A stretch of 64,000 nucleotides of DNA from Marinobacter piscis (GCF_007671655.1 NZ_VCGX01000002.1:620001-684000); one strand, 5' to 3'; counted from the stretch's first letter, positions 28,847 through 39,016 are shown. Translations and numbers: made by a program. The notes: generated by a model not told the origin, from the letters alone.

Positions 28847-31255
28847 TCACGGTATTTTACATCGAGCCCTGGTCAGGCCCGGACCGGCAATCCAGAAGGG
28901 AGCTGTGTGCCGCGCCTCCCGGATGCTCAGTTCCCCTTCAGCCATTGCCATAACCAGACTGCCGGAACAGGCCGTGTTGAGCGCCCGCGCACCCGCCTGT
29001 CGGTAGCGAGCCGTTACATCTTCATGGGGATGACCATAGCGATGCCGGTATCCGGCCGTATAAATCACCAGATCCGGACTCAGCCCCTCAACCCAACGCG
29101 TTGAGGACGAGGTTTTGCTGCCATGATGCGGCGCAATTACGATCCGCTGTTGTGGTTGGACGGCGGATAACCGGTTTTGCACAGCCGTCAGATAACGCGC
29201 TTCAATACCGGCACTGATATCACCCGGGAATACCCATTCTGCGGCTGTACCATTGGTGCGCATGGTTAACACACAGGAGGCGTCATTACCTTCAACACCC
29301 GGGCCTGCCTGCCAGAAACTCAAGGATACTTTCTCTCCCAGTGTCCCTTCACCTGCGCACCCCTGAATTGTTACTGAAGGCTCGTTATTCAACCTGGCGT
29401 GAATTGCAGTTGGCTCACCGGTTATGATCGTTCCCACATCAAACGCCTTCAGCAACAGATCAATGCCACCCGAGTGGTCATTGTCAGCGTGACTGATAAC
29501 CAGCGTGTGGATGCGCTGCACTCCCAGCGCCCTGAGGTTTGGAATCAGCACAGACTCCGCCGCGGAAAAGACGCCCTTTACTTCGGGCCCGGTGTCGTAA
29601 AGCAACACCTGATCGCCCGACCTCACCATGGCAGAAAGCCCCTGTCCGACATCCCACACCGTCACTTCCGGCTCCCCGATATCAGGGTTGCCAAGCTCAG
29701 CGGGCGAACCCGACGCCACCGCCCACCCCAGGACAAGAAGGCCGGCTGTTACCTGAAACGCCCGGAACGGCAGCGTTGCGATCAACAACACCACCACAGC
29801 AAACGCGAAAATTTCCAGAGCCGTGCCATTCAGCGCTGGCCAGTGCATACCTGCAACCCACTCCAGAGTGCCCCACAACCCGCCAAGCACTGCATCAAAT
29901 ATGGGAATGATAAACACCAGCAGTGAGGGCGCCAGCGCAACTACCAGAGCGCCAATGATCAGCACCGGCATCACTATTAACGAAACCCAGGGAATCGCAA
30001 TAACATTGGCTAGCAAACCTGCAACCGGCTGCCCCTGCCCTAACTGCACGAGCAAGGGCCAGAGCCCGGCAAAAACTGCACCCTGAGCCAGCAACAGACC
30101 CGCGAGCCAGCCCGGACCTCCCAGCCTGCCTGCAAAAACGCAGATCAGTATTGAAACCGCCCCGAACGACAACCAGAACCCCTGATCCAGCGGTGCAAAC
30201 GGATCAAGCAGAAGCACGAGGCCAAGAGCCATTACGAGTGAGTGCCAGACAGGCACCTGCCTGGCATTCAGTACATACCAGCTTCCCACGGTCACCATGA
30301 GCAGCGCTCTTCGGGTTGGCACCGTGAAACCCGCGGCCAGTGCATACCACAGACAGCAGACAAGCACGATCACAAACACCCCCAGACGAACAGAGCGCTC
30401 AGTAATCCGTGTTGCCGGCACCGCCAGCAGGATCCGGCGGGCAACAAACCCGGCTCCTATGGCAACAAGGCCCAGGTGGAGACCGGAAATGGCCACCAGA
30501 TGAATAGTGCCGGTGGCCTTCAGCGTCTCCCAATGGGCGGAAGACAGGTGCCCCCGGTTGCCTATCAGCAACGAGGCTATCAGGGGGTATTGGCGGGCTT
30601 CGGAAAACCGGCTATCAACCCATTGGGCCAGCCGGCTATGAAGATCATGGTAGTGACATGCAACCCCACAGGGGACAGAGGAATCGGACACGGCACTGCG
30701 TACACTCCCGGTCGCCCGGTACCCCTTACGGAACAGCCAGTCCTCGTAACGAAAACCCGCCGGATTAAGCGTGCCATGGGGCCTTTTCAGCACCACCTGA
30801 AGCCGTAACCTGTGACCCGGAAGCCGACCCTGCGGTTGGCCATACCAGGCCAGGCGCAGGGTTGTGGGCAGGGGCTGGCCGGAACTCCGGGTCCGTGAAT
30901 GCCCGTACCAGCCGGTCACACAAAAGCTGAACCGGATACTGTCAAAGCTACCCTCAGACGGCAGGCCACAGACGTAACCCGACACCTCTGCTGTTTCACC
31001 CTCCAGGTCCGCTGGAAGCCGCTCTGCCAGGCGCTCGTGGGCCCATAGATCAGCCCAGAAAAGGCCTGACACCAGCCCAAAAACAAGGAACCAGTACAGC
31101 CCGGAATCAAGTCGACGCGTTAAAAACGCGATCAATCCGACGGACACAGCCGCAGCCAGCAGCCACACTTGAGCTGGCAACACTGTCAGCCTATAAAGTA
31201 AGATGACGCCGCAGGAAAAAGCGAAGACGCCCAGTACTGTGGAGTGTTTGGACAA
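28847..31255 (-). CDS. comEC: ComEC/Rec2-family DNA uptake membrane protein
   Basis: 802 residues from a TTG start at 31253-31255, chosen because GGGAGG stands seven bases before it and a hydrophobic segment follows at once. The longer frame to 31342 lacks such support. Domains: two or three N-terminal helices, a DUF4131/OB-like region, the competence helix bundle (TGTIHLVAISGLHLGLVAIG, about 225-500), then a metallo-beta-lactamase-like domain with DVGQGLSAMVRSGDQVLLYDTGP, SHADNDHSGG and APHHGSKTSSS. It forms the inner-membrane channel for single-stranded DNA entry, with the lactamase-like domain perhaps cutting the other strand. Divergent from the DUF2062 gene. Confidence 0.9.
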   Translation of the reverse strand: MSKHSTVLGVFAFSCGVILLYRLTVLPAQVWLLAAAVSVGLIAFLTRRLDSGLYWFLVFGLVSGLFWADLWAHERLAERLPADLEGETAEVSGYVCGLPSEGSFDSIRFSFCVTGWYGHSRTRSSGQPLPTTLRLAWYGQPQGRLPGHRLRLQVVLKRPHGTLNPAGFRYEDWLFRKGYRATGSVRSAVSDSSVPCGVACHYHDLHSRLAQWVDSRFSEARQYPLIASLLIGNRGHLSSAHWETLKATGTIHLVAISGLHLGLVAIGAGFVARRILLAVPATRITERSVRLGVFVIVLVCCLWYALAAGFTVPTRRALLMVTVGSWYVLNARQVPVWHSLVMALGLVLLLDPFAPLDQGFWLSFGAVSILICVFAGRLGGPGWLAGLLLAQGAVFAGLWPLLVQLGQGQPVAGLLANVIAIPWVSLIVMPVLIIGALVVALAPSLLVFIIPIFDAVLGGLWGTLEWVAGMHWPALNGTALEIFAFAVVVLLIATLPFRAFQVTAGLLVLGWAVASGSPAELGNPDIGEPEVTVWDVGQGLSAMVRSGDQVLLYDTGPEVKGVFSAAESVLIPNLRALGVQRIHTLVISHADNDHSGGIDLLLKAFDVGTIITGEPTAIHARLNNEPSVTIQGCAGEGTLGEKVSLSFWQAGPGVEGNDASCVLTMRTNGTAAEWVFPGDISAGIEARYLTAVQNRLSAVQPQQRIVIAPHHGSKTSSSTRWVEGLSPDLVIYTAGYRHRYGHPHEDVTARYRQAGARALNTACSGSLVMAMAEGELSIREARHTAPFWIAGPGLTRARCKIP

Positions 31256-31335
31256 TCCATGTCCTCCCGATGATGTTATCCGTCGGCGACATCCCTGGCG
31301 CCGGAGTTTCATTCTACTTGAAGGTAGAGCTTCAC

Positions 31336-31884
31336 ATGCCAAAGAAGTTCATGAAACGCTATCTGCCCTCACGGGAAAAAGTGCAGGCGATGCAATCGCT
31401 TGGCTTTCTGGGCGATATCCTCAATGAACCCAACCTATGGCATATTAACCGCCACAGCGTTGCCCGGGCGTTTCTGATTGGCGTCTTTTTCTGCTTTATT
31501 CCTATGCCATTCCAGATGCTGGCCGCTGCTTTCTTTGCCATCTGGGTCAACGCCAACCTGCCGCTGGCAGTGGTTCTGGTATGGATCAGTAACCCGGTCA
31601 CCATGACCCCGATGTTCTACTTTAATTACAAGGTGGGCGCCTGGGCGCTGAACCGCCCGGTACTGAGCTTTGATTTCCAGCTCTCCTGGCCATGGATCAG
31701 TGAGCGCCTGCTGGACATTGGCATTCCGCTGTATCTGGGGTCACTGATTGTGGCCACACTCGCCGCATGCGTGGCCTATCTGGCCATACAATACCTCTGG
31801 CGCCGGAAAATACGCACCGACTGGCGTGATCGCCGGCAGGCCCGCAAGGAAGTCCGTCCACCCTCCCGAAATCAGGCCTCCTGA
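31336..31884 (+). CDS. DUF2062 inner-membrane protein
   Basis: 182 residues from the Met at 31336 (MPKKFMKRYLPSREK), the usual start for this family. An upstream in-frame ATG at 31270 has no supporting site. Basic N-terminus, the HRHSVARAF segment, then helices at about 45-70 and 75-100 with the family motif GVFFCFIPMPFQM and ISNPVTMTP. A last helix lies at about 135-158, and the C-terminal tail is very basic (RRKIRTDWRDRRQARKE). Function unknown. It often sits between comEC and lol genes, as here. The 3' end overlaps lolD by 13 bases. Confidence 0.88.
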   Translation: MPKKFMKRYLPSREKVQAMQSLGFLGDILNEPNLWHINRHSVARAFLIGVFFCFIPMPFQMLAAAFFAIWVNANLPLAVVLVWISNPVTMTPMFYFNYKVGAWALNRPVLSFDFQLSWPWISERLLDIGIPLYLGSLIVATLAACVAYLAIQYLWRRKIRTDWRDRRQARKEVRPPSRNQAS

Positions 31885-32582
31885 ACCAGCCTTCCCTGCT
31901 CCAGCCGCAACACCCTGCCAAGGCTCCGGGCCATCCTCATGTCATGGGTGACCATAACAAACGCAATCCCGAGCTGGTCCCGCAGGGACTCAATAAGCGC
32001 CTGGACACCCTCGCCGGTCTGCTCGTCGAGATTACCTGTGGGCTCATCCATCAAAACACAGTCTGGCTCATTCACCAGCGCACGCGCGATAGCAACACGC
32101 TGGCGCTCACCCCCGGACAGTTCACCGGGTTTGTGTGCCAGACGCTCCCCAAGTCCCACTCGCTGCAGAATCGATTGCGCCCGTGAGCGCGCACCGCTTA
32201 CCGACATATTGCCAAGCACGCAGGGCATCATGACATTTTCAAGCGCCGTGAACTCAGGTAGCAGGTGGTGAAACTGGTACACGAACCCCAGGTAGCGGTT
32301 GCGGAAACGTGCACGGCCGGCTTCTGACAAACGATGAATGTCTTTACCACAAATCGAAATCTGGCCTGAGGAGGGCTTATCCAGGCCGCCCAGCAGGTTA
32401 AGCAGGGTTGTTTTACCGGCGCCACTACTACCCACAATCGCCACAGTTTCGCCCGGACTGACCTGCAGAGAAATATCCGAGAATATCGTCAGCTTTTCCG
32501 GGCCCTGTGTGTAGGTCCGGGTAACCTGGCGGCAATCAATCACCAACGGGGTTTCTTTCATCGCACCGTTTTCCTTATTCAT
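31872..32582 (-). CDS. lolD: Lipoprotein release ABC transporter, ATP-binding subunit
   Basis: 236 residues with a full ABC ATPase domain: Walker A (GSSGAGKTT), LSGGERQRVAIARALV signature, Walker B (CVLMDEPTGNLD) and the His in MVTHD. The MacB/LolD hallmark TGNLDEQTG is present. With LolC/E it extracts outer-membrane lipoproteins from the inner membrane and passes them to LolA. It overlaps the upstream permease gene by eight bases, and a GGAGG precedes its ATG. Confidence 0.95.
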   Translation of the reverse strand: MNKENGAMKETPLVIDCRQVTRTYTQGPEKLTIFSDISLQVSPGETVAIVGSSGAGKTTLLNLLGGLDKPSSGQISICGKDIHRLSEAGRARFRNRYLGFVYQFHHLLPEFTALENVMMPCVLGNMSVSGARSRAQSILQRVGLGERLAHKPGELSGGERQRVAIARALVNEPDCVLMDEPTGNLDEQTGEGVQALIESLRDQLGIAFVMVTHDMRMARSLGRVLRLEQGRLVQEA

Positions 32583-33816
32583 AACGCAGAGCCTCCGCAG
32601 GATCTACCCGTGACGCTCGCCAGGCCGGATACATGGTGGCCAATAAACTCATGGCCAGACCTGCACCGCTTATTACGGCCACATCCTGCCACTGCAACTG
32701 AGAAGGCAGGTAACTGATAAAGTATACATCGGCGCTCAGGAACTGATGTCCGAGAGCGGCCTCCAGCCAGGAGATAAAGGCACTGATATTGAGCGCCCCA
32801 AGAACACCAAGCGCTGTGCCCACCAGGGTGCCAAAAAGGCCAATCACAGCCCCCTGCACGATGAATATCCGCATGATGCGCCCGGGCGTTGCCCCCATGG
32901 TGCGTAAAATGGCGATATCGGCGGTTTTGTCCGTAACCACCATGACCAGCGTCGACACGATGTTAAAAGCGGCGACGGCGACAATGAACATCAACAGCAG
33001 GCCAATCATGGTTTTTTCCATGCGTATGGCCTGAAACAGATTGCCGTGGGTGCGGGTCCAGTCCGAAATGTAATAGCGGCCCGGCAACTCCCGGGCGGCT
33101 TCTTCAGCCACCTTGGGCGCTGCAAAGAGATCATCCACCAGAAGCCTCACACCTTCTGCTTTCCCGCCGGTTCGCATCAGTTTGGCCGCATCATCCATAT
33201 GAATAAGCGTGTAATTGCCGTCAAGCTCTGCCCCAACACTGAAAATACCCTTTACGGTAAAGCGTTTGAGACGGGGCAGGACCCCCGCGGGAGTAACAGA
33301 AGCCTCCGGCAACACGACCGTTACCTTGTCTCCCAATTGCAGTCTCAGGCTCGCTGCCATGGTACGACCGACAATAATTCCGAACTCCCCCGAGACCAGA
33401 TCATCCAGTGTGCCTTCAATCATGTGATTCTCGATGATTGAAACTGTGCGCTCTTCCTCCGGCAACACGCCATTGAGCATGACCCCACGCACATCCCCGC
33501 CACCGGTCACCATGCCCTGGCCCTGAATAAACGGAGCCGCTGCGAGCACCCGGGGATGTTCCTGCACCCGGGCATCTATGGATTCCCAGTCATCCAGCGG
33601 TCCGCTGCCTTGAATCGTGGCGTGGGGGACCATCCCCAGAATGCGCTGCTTTAATTCGCGGTCGAACCCGTTCATTACTGACAACACGATAATCAATACG
33701 GCAACACCCAGCATCAGCCCGATCATGGATGTGAGAGAAATAAATGAAATAAAGTGGTTGCGCCTTTTGGCCGCGGTGTAGCGCAGGCCGATATAAAACG
33801 ATAAGGGTCTGAACAT
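32575..33816 (-). CDS. lolC: Lipoprotein release ABC transporter permease (LolC/LolE)
   Basis: 413 residues with four membrane helices: residue 25-50, then three in about 270-400, and a large periplasmic MacB-like domain between. It starts MFRPLSFYIGLRYTAAKRRNHFISFIS, the family marker. ends in YPAWRASRVDPAEALRYE. Only one permease is encoded here, so the transporter may be a LolF-type homodimer, or a second permease may lie elsewhere. LolC and LolE cannot be told apart with certainty from the sequence alone. Confidence 0.88.
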   Translation of the reverse strand: MFRPLSFYIGLRYTAAKRRNHFISFISLTSMIGLMLGVAVLIIVLSVMNGFDRELKQRILGMVPHATIQGSGPLDDWESIDARVQEHPRVLAAAPFIQGQGMVTGGGDVRGVMLNGVLPEEERTVSIIENHMIEGTLDDLVSGEFGIIVGRTMAASLRLQLGDKVTVVLPEASVTPAGVLPRLKRFTVKGIFSVGAELDGNYTLIHMDDAAKLMRTGGKAEGVRLLVDDLFAAPKVAEEAARELPGRYYISDWTRTHGNLFQAIRMEKTMIGLLLMFIVAVAAFNIVSTLVMVVTDKTADIAILRTMGATPGRIMRIFIVQGAVIGLFGTLVGTALGVLGALNISAFISWLEAALGHQFLSADVYFISYLPSQLQWQDVAVISGAGLAMSLLATMYPAWRASRVDPAEALRYE

Positions 33817-34062
33817 GAAGAGGTGCCTGTCGCTACCTTCGGGTTGGTCGTGGTCGGGAAGCCTGGAAGATTTTGCTTTCAGCCGGCTGATGTATGCGAG
33901 CGCGCATTATGACCTGTCACCAAAATCCCTTGCAACCGGATAAGCCAGAACTGAACCTGTAAACTGGCATTTTGGTTGAATTTACCTGTATCTTCAGTCA
34001 TTACGCTTTATCCACCTTCCCGGCAGAATGCCGGAAGCGTCTGTTTTAACGGAGAAACCCCA

Positions 34063-34386
34063 ATGGTGATAAAACGAACCCTGGCCGGCGCACTGGGCGC
34101 TACTCTTGCTCTGTGTCTGAGTGCAACCGTCGTTGCTGAAGACCTGCGAGTGCCTGTGGGTAATCAGGCAGACAGAAGCCAGCAGTATATGCCCAGAGTC
34201 GGCACAACCCAGGATTCGGTACGAGCTGCCTGGGGGCCGCCTCGCTCAATCAAGGGGCCAGTCGGCACTCCTCCGATCAGCCAGTGGCACTATGAGAACT
34301 TCGTGGTTTATTTCGAAGGAAACCGCACTGTCCACTCCGTTCTGAGCCCGGAGCGCCAAACGGTCAGGCCTGCCCCTGCAAAGTGA
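34063..34386 (+). CDS. Small exported protein of unknown function
   Basis: 107 residues from the ATG at 34063, with GGAGA at 34051 as ribosome binding site. A signal peptide covers about 1-25 (IKRTLAGALGATLALCLSATVVAED). The mature part is about 80 residues: DSVRAAWGPPRSIKGPVGTPPISQWHYENFVVYFE. This short domain resembles, by eye, the SmpA/BamE-like or 'outer membrane assembly' fold repeats (WGxPxxxxGP...W.Y..F.VYFE), but I cannot assign it. No Cys after the signal, so not a lipoprotein. It is followed by the agmatine-deiminase-family gene in the same direction. Confidence 0.75.
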   Translation: MVIKRTLAGALGATLALCLSATVVAEDLRVPVGNQADRSQQYMPRVGTTQDSVRAAWGPPRSIKGPVGTPPISQWHYENFVVYFEGNRTVHSVLSPERQTVRPAPAK

Positions 34387-34452
34387 GCTCACTGGCAATA
34401 CCAGACCATATATTTACAATGACAGCTTTTAAATTTGCAAGGTGACTTTAAC

Positions 34453-35505
34453 GTGACATCCCGATGCGTGTTGCCCGCCGAGTGGGCCCCCCAGAGCGCT
34501 ATTATGCTTACCTGGCCTCACCCAGGCTCCAGCCGCGGAAAAGATATTACCGATACAGAGCCGGTTTTCCTGGAACTTGCCCGGGCGATCCTGCGCTTTG
34601 AGAACCTGATTATCAGCTGCGAACATGTTATCCGTCTCCAGGAACTGGAACGCGAGCTTAATGCCTGGGCCGCCGCTCACGAGCTTCCGGGCCGCGTACA
34701 CACGGCCCCGGCACCGGCAAACGATATATGGAGCCGGGACCATGGCCCGATTACGATCCTCAATGAAGGTCAGCCAACCGTGCTGGACTTCCGCTTTAAT
34801 GCCTGGGGCGGCAAGTTTCCCTGGGAAAAAGACGATGCACTCAACCGTCACCTTGCCAACTTCAGCCTGTTTGGCACCGCCCCTGTGCATTCGGTAGACT
34901 TCGTTCTGGAAGGCGGCTCCATTGATTCCGATGGCGAAGGCACCCTGCTTGCCACCAGCGAGAGCCTGCTGACATCTACCCGGAACGCCTCCCTGGACCG
35001 CGGCGCCATAGAGCAGACGTTATCTGAAACACTGGGGGCAGACAGGATCCTGTGGCTCAACCATGGGTATTTGGCGGGAGATAACACTGACAGTCATATT
35101 GACGCCCTGGCCCGGTTCTGCGCCCCGGACCATATCTGCTATGTGGCTTGTCGGGATGTGGCAGACGAACACTACAGCGCCCTGGCGGCCATGGAAGAAG
35201 ACCTGCAGAATTATCGCCAACGCGACGGCCAGCCCTACAAGCTGACAGCTCTGCCATGGCCAGACCCCGTATTCAGTGAAAAAGGTGAGCGCCTTCCGGC
35301 AACTTACGCCAGTTTCCAGATTATTAATGGCGCGATCCTGTTGCCGGTCTACGACTTACCCCAGGACCAGGAAGCCATAGACGTAATGAGCACCCTGTTT
35401 CCGGACCGGGAGATAATTCCGATCAACTGCCTGGCGCTGCTGCAGCAACACGGCAGCCTGCACAGTGTTACCATGCAGATTCCTGAAGGAGTCACCCCTG
35501 TATGA
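34453..35505 (+). CDS. Agmatine deiminase-family protein lacking the catalytic Cys
   Basis: 350 residues from GTG 34453, chosen because AAGGTGA is well spaced before it. A TTG at 34435 would add six residues. The PAD-porph (guanidine-modifying) fold is shown by WSRDHGPITI, EGGSIDSDGEGTLL, GDNTDSHIDALARF (acid and His of the catalytic set) and the final TMQIPEG. In active agmatine deiminases the C-terminal motif reads H-C-x-T-x-Q, with Cys as nucleophile. Here it is H-S-V-T-M-Q, the Ser codon AGT being at 35464-35466. The enzyme would normally convert agmatine to N-carbamoylputrescine. With Ser it may be inactive, altered, or a sequence error. It overlaps the region before a MoxR gene. Confidence 0.85.
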   Translation: MTSRCVLPAEWAPQSAIMLTWPHPGSSRGKDITDTEPVFLELARAILRFENLIISCEHVIRLQELERELNAWAAAHELPGRVHTAPAPANDIWSRDHGPITILNEGQPTVLDFRFNAWGGKFPWEKDDALNRHLANFSLFGTAPVHSVDFVLEGGSIDSDGEGTLLATSESLLTSTRNASLDRGAIEQTLSETLGADRILWLNHGYLAGDNTDSHIDALARFCAPDHICYVACRDVADEHYSALAAMEEDLQNYRQRDGQPYKLTALPWPDPVFSEKGERLPATYASFQIINGAILLPVYDLPQDQEAIDVMSTLFPDREIIPINCLALLQQHGSLHSVTMQIPEGVTPV

Positions 35506-35518
35506 GCTACAACCCGGC

Positions 35519-36430
35519 ATGAAAAACCTGGTAGATACCACCGTCAACCAGCTGAACCAGATTCTTTTGGGCAAAGACGAGCAGGTTCGCCTTGCTCTGT
35601 GCGGGTTGCTTGCCAGCGGGCATTTGCTTATTGAAGACATCCCCGGCATGGGCAAGACCACCCTGTCACATGCCCTGGCCCGGGTTATGGGCCTGAGCTA
35701 CCAGCGCATACAATTCACAAACGACCTGCTCCCTGCTGACGTGCTGGGCTATTCCATATACGACAAGCAATCCGGAGGCCTGGTATTCCATCCGGGTCCT
35801 GTTTTTGCCCAGGTGGTCCTTGCGGATGAAATCAACCGTGCCTCGCCACGCACACAAAGCGCATTACTGGAGGCTATGGAGGAACGCCAGGTGTCTATCG
35901 AGGGTGAGACCCGGCCATTGCCGCAGCCGTTTTTTGTCATCGCCACCCAGAACCCAACCGAGCAAGGCGGTACTCACCCTCTGCCGGAATCACAGCTTGA
36001 TCGCTTTCTGATGCGATTGCATCTGGGCTACCCGGACCCCCGGGCCGAGCGCGAGCTTCTGGAAGGCGAAGATCGTCAGATCATGACTAACCGCCTGAGC
36101 ACCCTGTTGTCGGAAAGCGACCTGATGCAGCTTCAGGCAAATGTGCGCCAGGTGAACGCAAGCCCGGCACTGCTGGACTACCTGCAGCGCCTGCTGGAAC
36201 AAAGCCGGCGTATGCCCGGGCTGCTTTATGGTCTGTCCCCCAGGGCCGGGCTCGGATTGCTCAGGGCCGCAAAAGCGTGGGCTCTTATGGAAGGCCGACA
36301 ACATGTACTTCCCGATGATATCCAGGCAGTCTTCCCGGCCGTTGCCGGGCATCGCCTGGAGCAGGGGGAAGCTGGAAAAGGCGCAGAACGTGTACGCCAG
36401 TTGTTGAGCTCAACCTCTGTGCTGGAATAA
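35519..36430 (+). CDS. MoxR-family AAA+ ATPase
   Basis: About 303 residues from the ATG at 35519. Longer starts in the same frame overlap the preceding gene. Walker A is PGMGKTTLSHAL, Walker B appears in VVLADEINRASPRTQSALLEAMEE (sensor-type MoxR helix), and the sensor 1 motif is IATQNPTEQGGTHPLPESQLDRF. MoxR proteins act as chaperones that load metals or mature partner complexes, usually with a DUF58/von Willebrand protein encoded next door. None is present here: the next gene is trxB. The ribosome binding site is weak, so translation may be coupled to the upstream gene, whose stop is 13 bases before. Confidence 0.9.
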   Translation: MKNLVDTTVNQLNQILLGKDEQVRLALCGLLASGHLLIEDIPGMGKTTLSHALARVMGLSYQRIQFTNDLLPADVLGYSIYDKQSGGLVFHPGPVFAQVVLADEINRASPRTQSALLEAMEERQVSIEGETRPLPQPFFVIATQNPTEQGGTHPLPESQLDRFLMRLHLGYPDPRAERELLEGEDRQIMTNRLSTLLSESDLMQLQANVRQVNASPALLDYLQRLLEQSRRMPGLLYGLSPRAGLGLLRAAKAWALMEGRQHVLPDDIQAVFPAVAGHRLEQGEAGKGAERVRQLLSSTSVLE

Positions 36431-36524
36431 CCGGAGCAGATAGCAAGGCTTTATCAACGACATTGCCCAAAACAACTGGCGGTCTGCCGCTTTCATGATA
36501 AGCTTTTCTTTTTCTTGATATTAA

Positions 36525-37523
<999 letters not shown>

Positions 37524-37528
37524 GCTGA

Positions 37529-38242
37529 ATGACCCCGCTGCCCTGGTTAGACCCTGACCAACTGTGGTTCCCCCCGGCCGAGGAAGCCCTCGACGATCCC
37601 GACGGTCTTCTCGCCCTGGGGGGCGACCTTTCCACAGAGCGCCTGATCCTTGCCTACCGCAACGGGATTTTCCCCTGGTACAGCGACGATCAGCCGATAC
37701 TCTGGTGGTCCCCGGACCCTCGCTGTGTCCTCTTTCCTGAAAACATCCATATTTCCAGGAGCCTGCGCAGAACACTCAATCAAGGACGTTTCCGGATCAC
37801 CGCTGATCAGGCCTTTGGGCAGGTTATGCAACTGTGCGCCTCCACGCGCAGCGAAGGCACCTGGATCACGGATGACATGATCGCGAGCTACTCGGCACTG
37901 CACCGACAAGGCATCGCCCATTCAATAGAAGCATGGAATAAAAACGGAGAGTTGACCGGGGGGTTGTATGGGCTGGCCATAGGCCGGTGCTTCTTTGGTG
38001 AATCCATGTTTTCTCTTGAAACCAATGCATCCAAGGCAGTGATGGTCCACCTCGCCCGTCAGCTACAGGAATGGGGCTACTACATCATGGACTGCCAGGT
38101 GGAAAGCGACCACCTGCTCAGTATGGGCGCAAGCACTCTGGCCAGAAGCGACTTTTTGGCTATAATCAGTACATACATCGACCAGGAACCCGAACAGCCC
38201 GACTGGAACTTTCACTGGCAATGGTGCGGGCCGGAGGCATGA
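37529..38242 (+). CDS. aat: Leucyl/phenylalanyl-tRNA-protein transferase
   Basis: 237 residues. It transfers Leu or Phe from tRNA to proteins with N-terminal Arg or Lys, marking them for ClpAP. Recognised by FPPAEEALDDPDGLLALGGDLSTERLILAYRNGIFPWY and ILWWSPDPRCVL near the N-terminus, FGESMFS and the final DCQ motif region (MDCQVESDHLLSMGA). Its stop codon directly abuts the start of bpt. Confidence 0.97.
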   Translation: MTPLPWLDPDQLWFPPAEEALDDPDGLLALGGDLSTERLILAYRNGIFPWYSDDQPILWWSPDPRCVLFPENIHISRSLRRTLNQGRFRITADQAFGQVMQLCASTRSEGTWITDDMIASYSALHRQGIAHSIEAWNKNGELTGGLYGLAIGRCFFGESMFSLETNASKAVMVHLARQLQEWGYYIMDCQVESDHLLSMGASTLARSDFLAIISTYIDQEPEQPDWNFHWQWCGPEA

Positions 38243-38956
38243 ATGAGTAGCCTCAGAACACTGGTGTTCTTTGCAACCCCTGCCCATGATTGCAGCTATC
38301 TTCCCGGGCGTGAGGCTACAACCATGTTCGTGGACCCGCGCGCCAGCGTTGATAAAAAACTGTACAGCCAGCTGACAACACTCGGCTTCCGCCGCAGCGG
38401 GTCACACTATTACCGCCCCCACTGTGAAGCCTGTAACGCCTGCATTCCGGTACGACTGAGCGTAAACGATTTTCGCCCGGACCGAAGCCAGCGCCGGGTC
38501 TCACGCAAAAACAGCGATCTCGAATGCACCCTGGTGCCTGTGGCCTTCAATGAAGACTACTACCAGTTATACGCCAACTACATTGAATTAAGACATAAAG
38601 ATGGCGACATGTACCCACCTTCACGGGAACAATTCACATCTTTTCTGGTAGATGGCGCTACAGATTCATGGTTTCTGGAAATGCGGCTGGAAGGGGAACT
38701 GATAGCACTGGCTGCTCTGGACGCCCTGGATGACGGTCTTTCTGCCATCTATACAGTCTTTGATCCCGTATATGAAAACCGCAGCCTGGGCACGTTTGCG
38801 GTCCTCTGGCAAATACAGGAAGCACGTCGGCGCAGCCTGCCCTATCTCTATCTGGGGTACTGGATAAAGCAATGCCGAAAAATGAATTATAAAACCCGAT
38901 TCAAGCCCATTGAAGCCCTGCGTGGCGGCCAATGGCAGATACTGGATGATGTTTAG
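38243..38956 (+). CDS. bpt: Bacterial Asp/Glu leucyltransferase (Bpt)
   Basis: 237 residues. Bpt adds Leu to N-terminal Asp or Glu (and oxidised forms), extending the N-degron pathway. The N-terminal zinc/Cys region is CSYLPGREATTMF, with a second Cys pair in HCEACNACIPVRL. The GNAT-like C-terminal domain has LYLGYWIKQCRKMNYKTRFKPIE. The gene is fused in frame order aat-bpt with no gap, so one message is likely. Confidence 0.96.
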   Translation: MSSLRTLVFFATPAHDCSYLPGREATTMFVDPRASVDKKLYSQLTTLGFRRSGSHYYRPHCEACNACIPVRLSVNDFRPDRSQRRVSRKNSDLECTLVPVAFNEDYYQLYANYIELRHKDGDMYPPSREQFTSFLVDGATDSWFLEMRLEGELIALAALDALDDGLSAIYTVFDPVYENRSLGTFAVLWQIQEARRRSLPYLYLGYWIKQCRKMNYKTRFKPIEALRGGQWQILDDV

Positions 38957-39016
38957 CACACATACGTACTAACGCGTTTTGCCAAACCTGTAAAAATCAG
39001 GCAGAATTACGCAATT

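Noticed and set aside
33976..34062. Longer start for the small exported protein
   Set aside because: The ATG at 34063 has a better site and yields a clean signal peptide.
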